This document shows, piece by piece, positions 33,081 to 43,735 of a stretch of DNA of 64,000 nucleotides. Origin of the DNA: Otatea glauca. Taxonomy: Eukaryota; Streptophyta; Magnoliopsida; Poales; Poaceae. The stretch is from assembly GCA_036346275.1 (NCBI GenBank), contig CM070730.1:6138309-6202308 (forward strand), in the 5' to 3' direction. Position 1 is the stretch's first letter, and each line of letters starts with the position of its first letter. A model generated the notes under the pieces. The model had not been told where the DNA came from, made no database searches, and worked only from the letters and a program-made list of their open reading frames with translations. The position numbers and the translations under genes are program-made.

Positions 33081-35836
33081 CTAAAAGAACTCAAAGTCTA
33101 GGTACTTCCCTCCAGACTCCACATCTGCCCCTGCCATCCTCTTGCTCACGCTGCTCATCTCCACCCTGTCGACCGGTGCCGGCTTCGCCGGCATCGTGGC
33201 GGTAGCCCTCGGCACGCCGGGGGGAGTGCTGCACCGTATGAGCGCCCAGTTCACGCCCTCAAAGAACGGGTGCTGCTTGATCTCCGCTGCTCCTCTCTTC
33301 ACACCGAGCCGGCTCTGGGGCTCCTTGGCTAGCAAACCTTTGATCAGGTCCTGGCTTGCGTTGCTCGTCGGCGGATAATCCGAGAACTTGAGCTGCTGGC
33401 CAACGACGTTGAACAGTGTCGCACGGTTCGTCTGCCCCTTGAACGGCGTCTTGCCGTACATCAGCTCATGCAGGAATATGCCAAACGTCCACCAGTCCAC
33501 CGCGCTGCCATGGCCTTCACCCTTGATGATCTCCGGGGCGAGATATTCATGCGTCCCGACGAACGACATTGAGCGTGCACCGGTGGGCTCGACCACCAGC
33601 TCAGGTAGGGCAGAGGCTTGTTGCTGTTTCTGTCTAGGCTCGCTGTTCCTTGATTTGTTGTTGGTGCTCTTCTTGCTCTTCTGATTGAAGAGCTTGGGCA
33701 TGAAGCATGTCGGCTGGATGCAAGCAGGCTGGGCGCAGGACTGAGCATTAGCCCTTTTGGGATCAGAGTACGGGGAAGATTTCACCAGCGTCGGCGAGAC
33801 TGCGCAACGAAGGGAGAGATCAAAATCCGAGAGCATGATGTGGCCATCGTCCCGGACTAGGACGTTCTCTGGCTTCAGGTCTCTGTACACCACTCCAAGC
33901 ATGTGAAGGTATTCTAGCGCAAGAAGCACTTCCGCAGCGTAAAACCTGCAAACGCCAAAAGAATTATACTTCAGGCTGCAGAGAAGAACACACCAATAAA
34001 GCTTTGGTGGATCAATCAAATGTCATTAAGCAGAATGTATAGGCACCCCATAGCTTAGTAAACCAAGTAGGACAATCATGTGATACTTGCAAATTGTTCT
34101 ATCTTCTATACATTAACAGCAAGTGTGTGTTGTAAAAGGGTGTACATATGAAAAGAGTTTCCTTGAGAGTAACAAACTATACTTTGGAGGCAAATCGGAC
34201 AAGCTGTCTATGTTTGTTAATTTAGATATCAAGTTCTACTGCATGAATGGGCCAGTGGGAAAAGGATATCAACTTTAACTAGCACAACAAAACTGCCAAT
34301 TGGACATGCTGTCTACGTTGTTAATTTAGATACTAATCAAGTTTCACAGCATCAATTAGACAGTGGCGAAATGGTAGTGGCACGTTTAACAGGCAGTACA
34401 AATTGGCTGATTGTAATGGTGGAGAGCCCTCGGAACATAATTGTCATACCAAAGTAATGCTGAACAATGGCAAGCCATTTCGTTTATGGACACGGTAACT
34501 CGAAGTCGAGCGAACCATTTACGACAAAATCCTTGAATTTCATGCCAGCATATCGCAATCAGCACTAACTATTTCGATAATCTTGTACTCAGGTCCCTAA
34601 TCTCCTAAGAACTTGCAAGGCCCAAATCTTAGTAACTTTTAGATCTGAGACCTGACTGTTCCAACCTTGCTGTTGCTGGTTTTCATGGCAATGCTGAAAA
34701 ATCCCTGCAGTGCCGAACTCTGAATTGGACTGGATAGATCATGATGATTAAAGCCCTAAAAATGAGCTAGTTGCTTGCAATTCCGATCGAATTCACCATC
34801 CTAGAGCAAGGAATCAATTGAAATGGGACATGAAAAGGAGTAGGTACCTTGCCGCGTGCTCCGGGAAGTGCTTGCCGGGCTGCCGCTGCCGGAGAGCGTG
34901 GAGGTCGCCGCCGGGGCAGAACTCCATGATGAGGCAGGCGAACTTGTCCGTCTCGAAGTGCGCGTACAGGGTGGGCAGGAAGGGGTGGTCCAGCAGCTGC
35001 AGGATCTCCCGCTCCGCCTGCGCCCGGCTCAGCTTCCGCCGGCTCTCCAGCGACGCCTTGTCCATCACCTTCATTGCGAACCACGCCCTCGCCGCGCTGC
35101 CCCCGTTGCTCAGCTCGGACAGGTACACCGTCCCGATGTCGCCGCACCCGAGCCGCCGCAGCAGCCGGAAGTTCCCCATCCCGAGCGGGCCGTCCCGCGC
35201 GCGCGCCTCAAGGATCGCCTTCCACCTCGGGTCGCCCCCCTTGTGCGGCTTCCCCCCGCTCCCGCCGGCGCAGCCTGCCGTGCTGTTGCTCCAGCCGCTG
35301 CCGTCGCTGGCCGCGCTGCTGCTGACGCTGGTCTTGGCGCTGCGGCTGGTGACGGTGCAGCTGGGCGCGATGCTGGTGACCGTGGCAGCCGCGCCGGAGC
35401 TGTCGATGCTGCTGTACGGGCTCGCGGCGCCGCTAGGCGGCGGGGACGCGTCCCACACGATCACCGGCTTGTCCCGGCCGTCCACGGCAACGAAGACGGT
35501 GTCCATCTCGTCGACAGGCTCCGGCGGGTGGCTCGCGCCCGAGAAGGAGCACCTGGGCGGCGCCTCCTCCTCGTCGTCCTCGCTGGACGCAATGCTGATC
35601 CTGACCTTGTCGAACCCGAGAAGAACCTTCTCCGACGACTTGGCGTCGGGAAGGTTGGTGACTCCTCCTCCGCCGCCGCCGCCGTCCATGTGGAACTGGA
35701 ACACCTTGGGGAGGAGCTGGAAATGGAAATCTTGGTGCGGGGAAATGCAGCTGGGATTTGGGCTTACCTGCACCTGGGTGCGCAAATGCGCGTGGTTTCT
35801 TGGCTGCTTGGCGTGCTTTGAGCGTGACGACTGCAT
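33081..35836 (-). CDS. D6PK-like AGC (AGCVIII) serine/threonine kinase
   Basis: Two exons: 34848-35836 and 33081-33945, with a 902-bp GT-AG intron (AAG|GTACC ... GCAG|GTTTT) splitting an Arg codon. 617 residues from ATG 35836; an in-frame ATG at 35689 would give 568. The N-terminal half is Ser/Gly-rich. The kinase has the glycine loop LGCGDIGTVYL (about residue 230), ATP Lys in FAMKVMDK (256), YRDLKPEN (catalytic Asp about 352) and DFD instead of DFG (370-372), a hallmark of plant AGCVIII kinases. The insertion before APE has a Lys/Arg-rich patch (about 414-436), which in D6PK binds membrane phosphoinositides. The activation loop reads MSFVGTHEYLAPE. The C-terminus DFEFF resembles the PDK1-docking motif. 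Family members phosphorylate PIN auxin exporters at the plasma membrane. GCGDIGTVYLSEL favours D6PK/PVPK over PINOID. Confidence 0.95.
33946..34847 (-). other. kinase intron
   Basis: 902 bp, AT-rich, canonical GT and AG. It contains two similar stretches (34200-34230 and 34300-34340, both with GGACA...CTGTCTA and TTAATTTAGATA), a small internal duplication. Its position within the helix before the HRD-type loop is the usual one in plant AGC1 kinases, as I recall. Confidence 0.85.
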
Positions 35837-35965
35837 CTTTGCTTCGATTAATGGAGATGCAACGGACAAAAGAGGTTGGGGAAGGGACAGAACTGGCAGA
35901 GGTAGAGAGAGAGAGAGAGGAGGAGGGCGTTGCAGAGGAGAGAGAGAAAGGCAATCGCTGCAGAT
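35837..35965 (-). promoter_or_regulatory. kinase 5' leader with GA repeats
   Basis: The plus strand shows AGAGAGAGAGAGAGGAGG (about 35904-35925), so the minus-strand leader is CT-rich, common in plant 5' UTRs. The second copy of this leader at about 39718-39800 has a shorter repeat. Confidence 0.5.
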
Positions 35966-36218
35966 GGCAGAGGAAGAGAGCGGCAGGCGGCAGAGCAGGT
36001 CTCTCGCTCTGCTCCCGCTCCCGCTTAGATTTTGCTGCTTTTATTTGCGATTCTTATATTACCGTTATAGAGTACGAGCACACGGTTTAAAAATCCTAAC
36101 ACGACAGAGGCATGCTAATTAGTGTGCGTTGGGCCCACTTAGGACATCTTACCTTGTATGAGTAAAGCTAATGTTTCTTTACAAACTATTAAAAAATCAT
36201 GGGTTTTAGCACTTTTTA

Positions 36219-36445
36219 TTCTCTTCGGTAGTAAATAGTTGTCGTTTTAAATATAGATGTAGATAATTTTTTGTTAATATTTTTTAAAATATTTAAATTA
36301 GTTTTATGAAAATTATATATGTAGGTTTCTCTCGAAAAGTACTTTTGTGATATTATAATTTTATTGGTTTTATAAATAAATTAGTTGTCAAAGCTATGTT
36401 ATAGAGACTGTATCGATGTCCGACAACTATTTGTGATGAAGGGAG
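36219..36445. mobile_element. Stowaway-like MITE in the kinase promoter
   Basis: TTCTCTTCGGTAGTAAATAG at the left is complementary to CTATTTGTGATGAAGGGAG at the right, with TA at each edge. About 227 bp and non-coding. Confidence 0.65.
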
Positions 36446-37021
36446 TATTTCACAAAACTACATATTTTAAAAGAACTTATATTACAAAATTACATGTTTT
36501 AGAATTAACCATTTGTTGTAACGTATTTGACGGTGCGGATCCACATGATAGCCCCACGCGCAAATAAAATAGAAAATGAGAGCACGTGAGGTTGTCATGT
36601 GGACTTATACTATTAGACTAGTTAAAAAAAAGTTGAATCTAAAACCTATAGATTCTAGACACGGGTTCTCCTTAGATCTATAGTTTTATGAAATACGAAC
36701 TAAAATTTGTAGAAAAAAATTATAAACCAACCTACTCTATCTATGTAGGCGCTAAAAATTGTCACGTTAGATAAGACGCTAACTCGCCTCCTTTGTATGT
36801 AGTGGGAACGAGTGCCGTCCTAGCCAAATTACGTCAATGAGTCCGAATTGCACCGAGTCCGAATTGCACCGGTTTCTGGTCTCTATGGGCTGAGTTTTAC
36901 AATTGCAAAGCCAGGGTCACTATAAATCATACCTTTCCTGAAATCGGAAGACTTCGCGGCCTGTGGTTTGTTGGAGCGAGCCGGCTCGGCTCGTGGCTCG
37001 AGCCGAGCTGGCCGGAAAAAT

Positions 37022-37345
37022 TTACATCCGAGTCCTTTTTCGAAAAAAAAATTATATGTAGGTCCTTTTCTCGGAAAAAAAATAACTGTTAGATCCTTTT
37101 TTCGAAAAAAGAATACATATTACGTCCATACCCTTTTAGCGTTTTTAAGAATAGCGCTCGGGTTCTTTTTGAAAACTCGAAATTACGTTTAGGTCGTGAA
37201 AAAAACCCGTTCGAGTCTTTTTTTTGGGAAGAAAATGCATTGCATTTAGGCCTTTTTGCATTTTTCTAGCATTACGTTTAGACCTTTTTGCGGAAAAAAC
37301 AAAACTCTTTTTAGATCTTTTTCGCGCGTTTTCTAGATTTACTCG
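37022..37345. repeat. degenerate tandem array of about 30-bp units
   Basis: Eight or nine imperfect units, each with a GTCCTTTTTCGAAAAA-like palindrome followed by AT-rich sequence often ending TTACGTTTAG. Non-coding. It lies in the kinase upstream region only in copy A. Confidence 0.6.
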
Positions 37346-37657
37346 TGTGTGGAGCGTCAATCGCGCGTTTTCTCGATTTTCTCGTGTGGAGAGCGGCACC
37401 CGCGGCGTGGCACGCCGTGTACAAGTTTCTAGTTGTTACTACTGATACTCATTTCCTAAGATGAGGTAGTAACCCTATCCATTGCTCATTTCTCTGCTTG
37501 CAATTGCGTAGTATGGTCTAATTCAGAACGTCGTAGCTTTATGTTCCCTGTTTGTTCTTCAGAGTAGAGTATTTTGGTCGATGTCAGTGTAGGAGTGGTT
37601 GTGAACGGCAGAGCACATTCGTTTCCTCCCGCACTGTCCTAGGGATCTTCTCGTTCA

Positions 37658-37767
37658 AAACCAGCCAACATTCCCTTTCATTTTATTGCAAAGAAGGGAG
37701 AAAAGAAGCCAATATTTTTCTAGCCTCCTCGCACAATTTGTTTTCACAAACCTAGGCTCCGTTCAAA
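37658..37767. repeat. 110-bp direct repeat, left copy
   Basis: Identical at every base to 37905-38014. The two copies bracket a family-1 MITE. Confidence 0.93.
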
Positions 37768-37904
37768 AATAATTATAAAAAGAGAGTTGATTCCATGCTT
37801 TTCTTTTCTACAGTTGCACAAATATTAAAGCATGAATGAAGGGTAGATGGTGATTACTTACCCCTTTCTTTGCTTTAAGAATTATGCAACTTGTATTAGA
37901 AGGG
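37768..37904 (+). mobile_element. MITE family 1, copy between perfect repeats
   Basis: 137 bp including the family core (GTTGCACAAATATTAAAGCA ... TATGCAACTTGTATTAGAAG). Confidence 0.75.
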
Positions 37905-38014
37905 AAACCAGCCAACATTCCCTTTCATTTTATTGCAAAGAAGGGAGAAAAGAAGCCAATATTTTTCTAGCCTCCTCGCACAATTTGTTTTCACAAACCT
38001 AGGCTCCGTTCAAA
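37905..38014. repeat. 110-bp direct repeat, right copy
   Basis: Identical to 37658-37767. Confidence 0.93.
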
Positions 38015-38031
38015 CATCTATACTCCTTTAT

Positions 38032-38375
38032 AATGCACCTAAGCATTCTTTTCTACATCCACCTTAAATAATGCACCCCACTAGATATGGCTCAACCTTC
38101 ATGCACCCAGCGAAACGTCCCCAGAAACTTGCCTTCATCAAAATTAACCTCTCAGATCTTTCCTCAGCTTTACTCACCCACATCCGATGGCCATTGTTTA
38201 ACGTGTCTAACTCATCCCTGTGGCCCACAACAGATCTCCCCCTACCTCCAGCATCATCTCAAGGAAAAGGAAATAAATATCCTGGAATTAAAGAAAAGGA
38301 AATAAACGTTTTAAAAAAAGGAAAAGACCATATATTACGTGCTGGAAAAAGGAAATCGAAAAACAGAGTACTGTA
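38032..38375 (+). repeat. foldback-type repeat, copy B
   Basis: Full-length match to 25708-26048, here without an inverted partner. Flanked on both sides by family-1 MITEs (37768-37904 and 38385-38515). Confidence 0.8.
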
Positions 38376-38384
38376 CTAGTAATT

Positions 38385-38515
38385 ATTAAAAAAGAGTTGC
38401 TTCTATGTTTTTCTTTTTTACGGTTGCACAAATATTAAAGCATGAATGGAGGGTAGATGGTGATTACTTACCCCTTCCTTTGCTTTAAGATTTATACAAC
38501 TTGTATTAGAAGGAA
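38385..38515 (+). mobile_element. MITE family 1, copy after foldback repeat
   Basis: About 130 bp, close to 37780-37904 (GTTGCACAAATATTAAAGCA ... ATACAACTTGTATTAGAAGG). Confidence 0.75.
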
Positions 38516-39716
38516 AAGCATTAAAGCACTGCTCTTATAAAAATAAGATCATCTCTCACCGTGAAAGAGCCAACTGGTGACATGTCTCACTTGTCAGCTC
38601 GTTTATCGCGGTAGGTGCACGGAGCTGTGACTAATCAGGTGTCGAGCACCGCGAGTACAGCAGCAGGGGTGCTATGGCAGGGGGCAGCTCAGACGCTCCA
38701 GTGGTGCCCAGCAATGCAAGTTCTTACAGCCCTGTTAGCTCAACAATTTTTGTGATTGGGTTGGTAGTGAGGCTAAATTTGAAAAAAAATTAGTGAGGAT
38801 GGAAAAGCGTAGGGATCGAGATAAAAAGGGTAAGGAGGACCGGATTCCTATCCCTTCCTTTCTTGAAAGAAGCGAGAATGCCTTTTGATGGTTTGATTTG
38901 ATCCGAGATTGACGATGAATACTGCTAATTTTGTGCTACTACCTCAACTGATCGGTCAAAGAGGTGAGGTGGTTCAGCGGTGTCTCGTTCTTTCATGCGC
39001 CGATCTCGCTTTGTCGGTGAGCTCGTTTAGTTTAATGGAATGCTACTACTCCAACTCTGCTTTGTAGGGATCGATGGGGAGCTTTTGCAGGATCATCTCA
39101 TCACACAATGCGATGCGTCATTGTCTTCTCTTCCTACTTTTGCTTCTACTGAGTACAGTAGTTCGCAGAATGCTTTGTGGATTTTAAAGCAAAAAAAAAT
39201 AGTATACTTCACGGAACAGTAGTCAGCCTGACAAATGACAAAGGACTTTTGACCTGTAACATCACTTGCTGAGAAAAGCGACATCAGTTGCATACGTACA
39301 ATGTACGTATAGAGTCACATCGATCTTCTCTCGAAACTACGACGTCTGCAAGACGGCAACAATACGTGTCACAACAAGGCTAGCGCTCCATGAACACTAG
39401 GCCGTGAAATGTGACGTGCGGCTGCGCTCGTTCTGCCATTTTGCCTGCGCACCCGCCGGCCGGCAGTGGCACCACGCCTCACCTACCCTAGTTTAGACCT
39501 GGAAGACCCGGCCACCGTGTCGTGCTGTCTAACTTGTCTCCCGCAAGATCTAAGATATATACAGTGTGATGCTGATCAGATCTGTCTGGTTACATATATG
39601 AAATCATGATATGCGGTAGCCGTCTTCCACGGTGAGAAGAGTGACTAAATTTATAAATAATTTTACGTAGATGCTAAATTTATAGGAAAACATGCTCAGA
39701 AAAAAAGAAAAAAAAG
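38516..39716. other. intergenic DNA without recognised content
   Basis: 1.2 kb. Short open frames only; no domain, repeat family or RNA gene that I can recognise. Confidence 0.5.
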
Positions 39717-40535
39717 ATGATTCGAAACAGAAGTGGCAGAGGAAGAGAGAGAGAAACGCAATCGCTGGAGATGGCAGAGGAAGAGAACGGCAGAGCAGGT
39801 CCCTCGCTCCTCTGCTTCTGCTTAGATTTTGCTGTTTTATTTGCGATTTCTTATACTACCGTTAGAGTACGAGCACACCAGTTTAGAAATCCTGTCTAGT
39901 ATTAGCAGTATGGAGTCCTATCTGGGTTAACGCGTGGAGCATTCTAATCGCTAATTACTAGTGTGTTGTGTTTTTCTTTGGAAGACGGGAATTTTTTTAT
40001 TCATGGGGAATTAAAGTTACTATCGTGAAATTCTTGTAAATTTTGTGTGCAATTTATGTATTTCAAATGGGGTCTTAGCATTATGGAGTCCTATTTGGGT
40101 TAACACGTGAAGCATGCTAATTACTAGTGTGTGTTAGAGTAAGTAGGCCTCCTTGGCATGCGTTCGGAATGAGTGACGACCTAGCCAAATTGATGTGAGA
40201 GAAACTAAAATCCACCTTGATCGACTCGGAATCACACCGTCTTCAGGTCTTCGTGAACGAAGTTTTACAATAGCAAAGCCAGGGTCACTTCAAATGCTAT
40301 GAACTGTACTAGTACCAGTGCTCTGTTCCTAAGATGAACCCTATCTATTGCGCATCTCTGCTTGCAATTGCGTAGTATGGTCTACTTTGGGACGTCCTTG
40401 CTTTATGTTCCTTGTTTGTTTCTTTAGAGTATTTTGGTGGATGTGAGTGTAGTGTAGGTGAGAACAGCAGAGCACATTCGTTTCCTCCCGCACAATGCTA
40501 GGGATCTTCTCGCTCAAAACCAACAGCATTCGCCA
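39717..40535 (-). repeat. orphan copy of the kinase leader and promoter (copy B)
   Basis: 39717-39900 matches the kinase 5' leader and 35950-36100 at about 85% by eye. 40140-40300 matches 36785-36945 and 40300-40535 matches 37440-37680, in the same order and orientation. No kinase coding sequence follows. Within it, about 60 bp (near 39905-39965) is repeated near 40080-40140. Confidence 0.8.
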
Positions 40536-40564
40536 TCTTTTCTTGTAGAGATGGGACTTGCGGT

Positions 40565-40690
40565 CAGGGGCAGAGCGAGGCTTCCGGTTACCTGGTCTGA
40601 AGCCCATAAAAATTCTCTTGAAAAATCACTAAGAATACAGATTTAATCCAAAAACAGTTGATTTAGCGGCCATGGCTGGCTCTGCCCCTC
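40565..40690. mobile_element. hAT MITE with perfect 8-bp target duplication
   Basis: The left end CAGGGGCAGAGC and right end GGCTCTGCCCCTC are inverted repeats. CTTGCGGT flanks both sides (40557-40564 and 40691-40698). 126 bp; the classic hAT structure. Confidence 0.88.
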
Positions 40691-40698
40691 CTTGCGGT

Positions 40699-41143
40699 GG
40701 ATGATGGTAGATGCCTTTAATGGGACAAAATGTTGGGCAGGGCTCCGATGACTAGAAGATTAATGCAGTGGGAAGCGAGTTAAGCTTGTGAAAAAGCCTA
40801 AACAAATAAGATCATAGTCTATTGACCTATATGTTATATTTGATAGTACTACTATGTATTTAGAGTAATATTATAAGTGAAAATTGGTGTATATATAATT
40901 AAATATGTGTATACTTATAATTATATATTATTATATTGAGCTCGAAACGGTACACCATTATAGATCAGCATGTACTATTTCAAGAGTCAGACCGGTATAG
41001 CCTTCGATATGGAATTAACAAGTGTGGTGTTAATACCTTTTCTTACGTTTGTTTGTGTGTGGATATACACTCCTGTTACGTCTGCTCACACTATTATATG
41101 ATCCTTCGACATATTGAAGTGTGATATTCAAATATGCATGCAT
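40699..41143. other. AT-rich intergenic DNA
   Basis: No gene or repeat recognised. Strongly AT-rich (runs of TATATAATTA near 40880-40930). Confidence 0.5.
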
Positions 41144-41148
41144 ATATC

Positions 41149-41803
41149 TGTTAGAACCAACTGGGATCGGCTCGCTCAGCGACGAACGCCAACAATGCTT
41201 GATAGGAACTCACACGAGCACAGCACGAGAGAGCAGATTTTTGGAACTAGATACGCACACACAAGAGCTCAACGGCGATAAACACCCTCTGGTTCAAGTA
41301 GTAAAAACAATGATGAGTACAGATCTTTTAAAGCCAGCGCTGAGCACTGCCGAACAACACCCTGGTGCCCGAGTCTCCCACGCACATACGCATGATCTAC
41401 TTGACTTGGACTTCACTGCTTCTCTGGCCGCACGACGCTAACAACTCGATCTAAATAATTGCAGTCCACCGCTTGCACTTGCACGACTCCTGCATGTGTG
41501 CCGCTTGACTGATTCCCTCTCCAGGCGTGCGTGCAACACATGCATACGTGCAATACATGCAGATCCTAGAAGCTAGCTAACAACATGATGAAGACTCACT
41601 TCACTAACACATGCACGTGCTTACTAACTAGCTAGCTAATTGATCAATGTATGCAATATGTGCCTACGACAACAACGTGAACATACCACGCTGCCTAACA
41701 CATACATGCAAAATACGTCTAACAAATGACATGATTAAACAACTATCCTATATGCAAGACTAACTCACACCTAAACATGGACAAGTCAAGATTATGGTTA
41801 ACA
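41149..41803 (-). repeat. TR-GAG 3' LTR
   Basis: 655 bp with TG...CA ends (TGTT...AACA). Preceded by ATATC. Confidence 0.94.
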
Positions 41804-41820
41804 ATTTCCTCCCTAATCTT
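41804..41820 (-). other. TR-GAG polypurine tract
   Basis: The minus strand reads AAGATTAGGGAGGAAAT directly before the 3' LTR. Confidence 0.85.
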
Positions 41821-41851
41821 GACTTAGATTATTTTAACTCCTTCACAAACT

Positions 41852-42583
41852 TCAGAGTAACGTCGGTTCATTATCCATCGTCGCGAGGAGCGCTTCTTCC
41901 TTCCTTGGCTTGGGACATTCCCTGGCAAAATGCCCACGAACACCGCAATTGTAGCATTTACCTTTCTTTCCCGTAGACTTGTCCTTTTGCCGAGCCAGCC
42001 ACTCGGCCGCCATGAGCAGGATCTGGCCATCACCGGTCTTGCTAGCTTGAGTGCGCCGCCGAGAGCGTTCGTCGAAGGCCTTCAGCCTCCCAAGTGGCTC
42101 CTCAAACAACATCTTCTCCACATCACAGAACTGCTCGATCCCCGCAACAACAGGGCGCCAAGGTTGGCGTACCTCGCGCGCCATGCCACTGATTTTGCCA
42201 GCGTAGTCGTCCAACGGCTCCCCCTCCTTCATATGCAGCCAGTCGAACTCGCCTTTCAAGGTTGAAAGACGAGCGGCCTTGACGTGGTCGGCTCCGACGA
42301 ACCTCATCTTGAGGCAGTCCCAAAGCTCTTTCGCCGTCTTCTTCTGTGAAGCCTGCAAGAGAATGTCCTCTGGCAGTGCTTGGAGAAGTTGCACCCTTGC
42401 CGTCTTGTCCTTCCGCACGTCCACCTCCTCGCCTTCCGTCGGATTCACGGCCTCCAAAAGACCCTGGGCATCAAGAATGGCCTCCACCTTGATCGCCCAC
42501 GCGATGTAGTTTGTCGAGGAGAGCAGCGGGTACGCGAGCGAGACGCCGCTACTTCCCCCAGCACCTTGCGGAACCAACGCCAT
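41852..42583 (-). CDS. Gag protein of the TR-GAG element (copia type)
   Basis: 243 residues from ATG 42583 (an in-frame ATG at 42616 would add 11). A UBN2/retrotran_gag-type capsid region covers about residues 15-180, with the usual early WAIKVEAIL and middle ELWDCLKMRF signatures. A CCHC knuckle follows (CYNCGVRGHFAREC, about residues 209-222), then a short tail and a TGA stop. The frame is uninterrupted. Relative to my memory of full-length copia Gags, a segment seems missing between SGMAREVRQ and VVAGIEQF; this is inference. It would bind element RNA and form particles. It is the only gene in the element, and its conservation suggests it is used for packaging. Confidence 0.9.
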   Translation of the reverse strand: MALVPQGAGGSSGVSLAYPLLSSTNYIAWAIKVEAILDAQGLLEAVNPTEGEEVDVRKDKTARVQLLQALPEDILLQASQKKTAKELWDCLKMRFVGADHVKAARLSTLKGEFDWLHMKEGEPLDDYAGKISGMAREVRQPWRPVVAGIEQFCDVEKMLFEEPLGRLKAFDERSRRRTQASKTGDGQILLMAAEWLARQKDKSTGKKGKCYNCGVRGHFARECPKPRKEEALLATMDNEPTLL

Positions 42584-42620
42584 GGAGTCAAGGTAGTAGC
42601 GCAGGATCTTAGGCATACAA

Positions 42621-42633
42621 GGCTCTGATACCA
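42621..42633 (-). other. TR-GAG primer binding site
   Basis: The minus strand reads TGGTATCAGAGCC, complementary to tRNA-iMet, two bases inside the 5' LTR. Confidence 0.95.
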
Positions 42634-42635
42634 AT

Positions 42636-43290
42636 TGTTAGAACCAACCGGGATCGGCTCGCTCAGCGACGAACGCCAACAATGCTTGATAAGAACTCAC
42701 ACGAGCACAACACGAGAGAGCAGATTTTTGGAACTAGATACGCACACACAAGAGCTCAACGGCGACAAACACCCTCTGGTTCAAGTAGTAAAAACAATGA
42801 TAAATACAGATCTTTTAAAGCCGGTACGAGCATCGCCGAACAAAGACCACGGTGCTCGAGTCTCACACGCACGTACGCATGATCTACTTGACTTGGACTT
42901 CACTGCTTCTCTGGCCGCTAGACGCTAACAACTCGATTTGAATAATCGCAGTCCACTGCTTGCACTTGCACGACTCCAGCATGTGTGCTGCTTGACTGAT
43001 TCCCTCTCCAGACGTGCGTGCAACACATGCATACGTGTAATACATGCAGATCCTAGAAGCTAGCTAACAACCTAATGAAGACTCACTTCACTAACACATG
43101 CACGTGCTTACTAACTAGCTAGCTAATTGATCAATGTATGCAATACGTGCCCACGACAACAACGTGAACGTACCACGCTGCCTAACACATACATGCAAAA
43201 CACATCTAACAAATGACGTGATTAAACAACTATCCTATATGCAAGACTAACTCACACCTAAACATGGACAAGTCAAGATTATGGTTAACA
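42636..43290 (-). repeat. TR-GAG 5' LTR
   Basis: 655 bp, the same length as the 3' LTR. Followed on the outside by ATATC. Confidence 0.94.
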
Positions 43291-43295
43291 ATATC

Positions 43296-43735
43296 CACAA
43301 AGAACGCTTGAATTAGCACACATTGACCATCAGCTACAACAAGCATGCGGTGGATGAAACTACAGCTGTACTTGGGTTCAAATAACATTGACCATGTTGA
43401 ATTCACTAGCAAGTTAACCTTCAAATCTTTTTAGTGAGAACTGAGAAATGCACAAAGGTAGCGAAAATGACATTGGAAGATAGATTGCTACTACGTACTG
43501 CAGCAGGTTAAGGAAATAAGTCCATAGCAGTGAGAACACATTTGTTAGCAGCTTGAGACAACTTTCATTTACCTCTGTACATGCTGCAGTCAACTTATTA
43601 CACGGAATATACACAGACCCGAGCAACTGCACTCTTTGCTTGCTGCAGATTGGTGTTAAGGCTTCACATTGCATATTCTTCTCTTTAATATATACAGATA
43701 CAAGACAAAAAAAGGACGGAAGAGAATACAAACGG
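43296..43735 (-). other. 3' flank of the PTPMT gene
   Basis: 440 bp between the TR-GAG element and the PTPMT stop codon. Probably 3' UTR in its upper part. No other gene. Confidence 0.5.

Larger units (their letters stand above)
35880..37680 (-). repeat. kinase upstream region, duplication copy A
   Basis: Contains blocks shared with 39717-40535: leader (about 35890-36100), 36785-36945, and 37440-37680. Between them lie a Stowaway-like MITE (36219-36445) and a short-unit array (37022-37345), both absent from copy B. It covers the likely promoter of the kinase gene. Confidence 0.8.
41149..43290 (-). mobile_element. complete Gag-only LTR retrotransposon (TR-GAG type)
   Basis: Two 655-bp LTRs (41149-41803 and 42636-43290, both TGTTAGAACC...GGTTAACA) flank an 832-bp interior. 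Target duplication ATATC on both sides (41144-41148 and 43291-43295). The interior has a tRNA-iMet primer site at the high-coordinate side, one gag gene, and a polypurine tract next to 41803. There is no protease, integrase, RT or RNase H, so it must borrow these in trans. Terminal-repeat elements with a lone Gag are a described non-autonomous plant class. LTRs differ at roughly 5% of positions by eye, so it is not very recent. Confidence 0.95.

Noticed and set aside
34856..35821. 321-codon plus-strand frame across the same exon
   Set aside because: Same reason: Arg/Ala/Val-rich shadow with no domain, opposite a conserved kinase.
34818..36122. 434-codon open frame on the plus strand across the kinase first exon
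   Set aside because: It is antisense to a clear kinase exon with all motifs on the minus strand. The long frame reflects the GC-rich codon composition of the exon.
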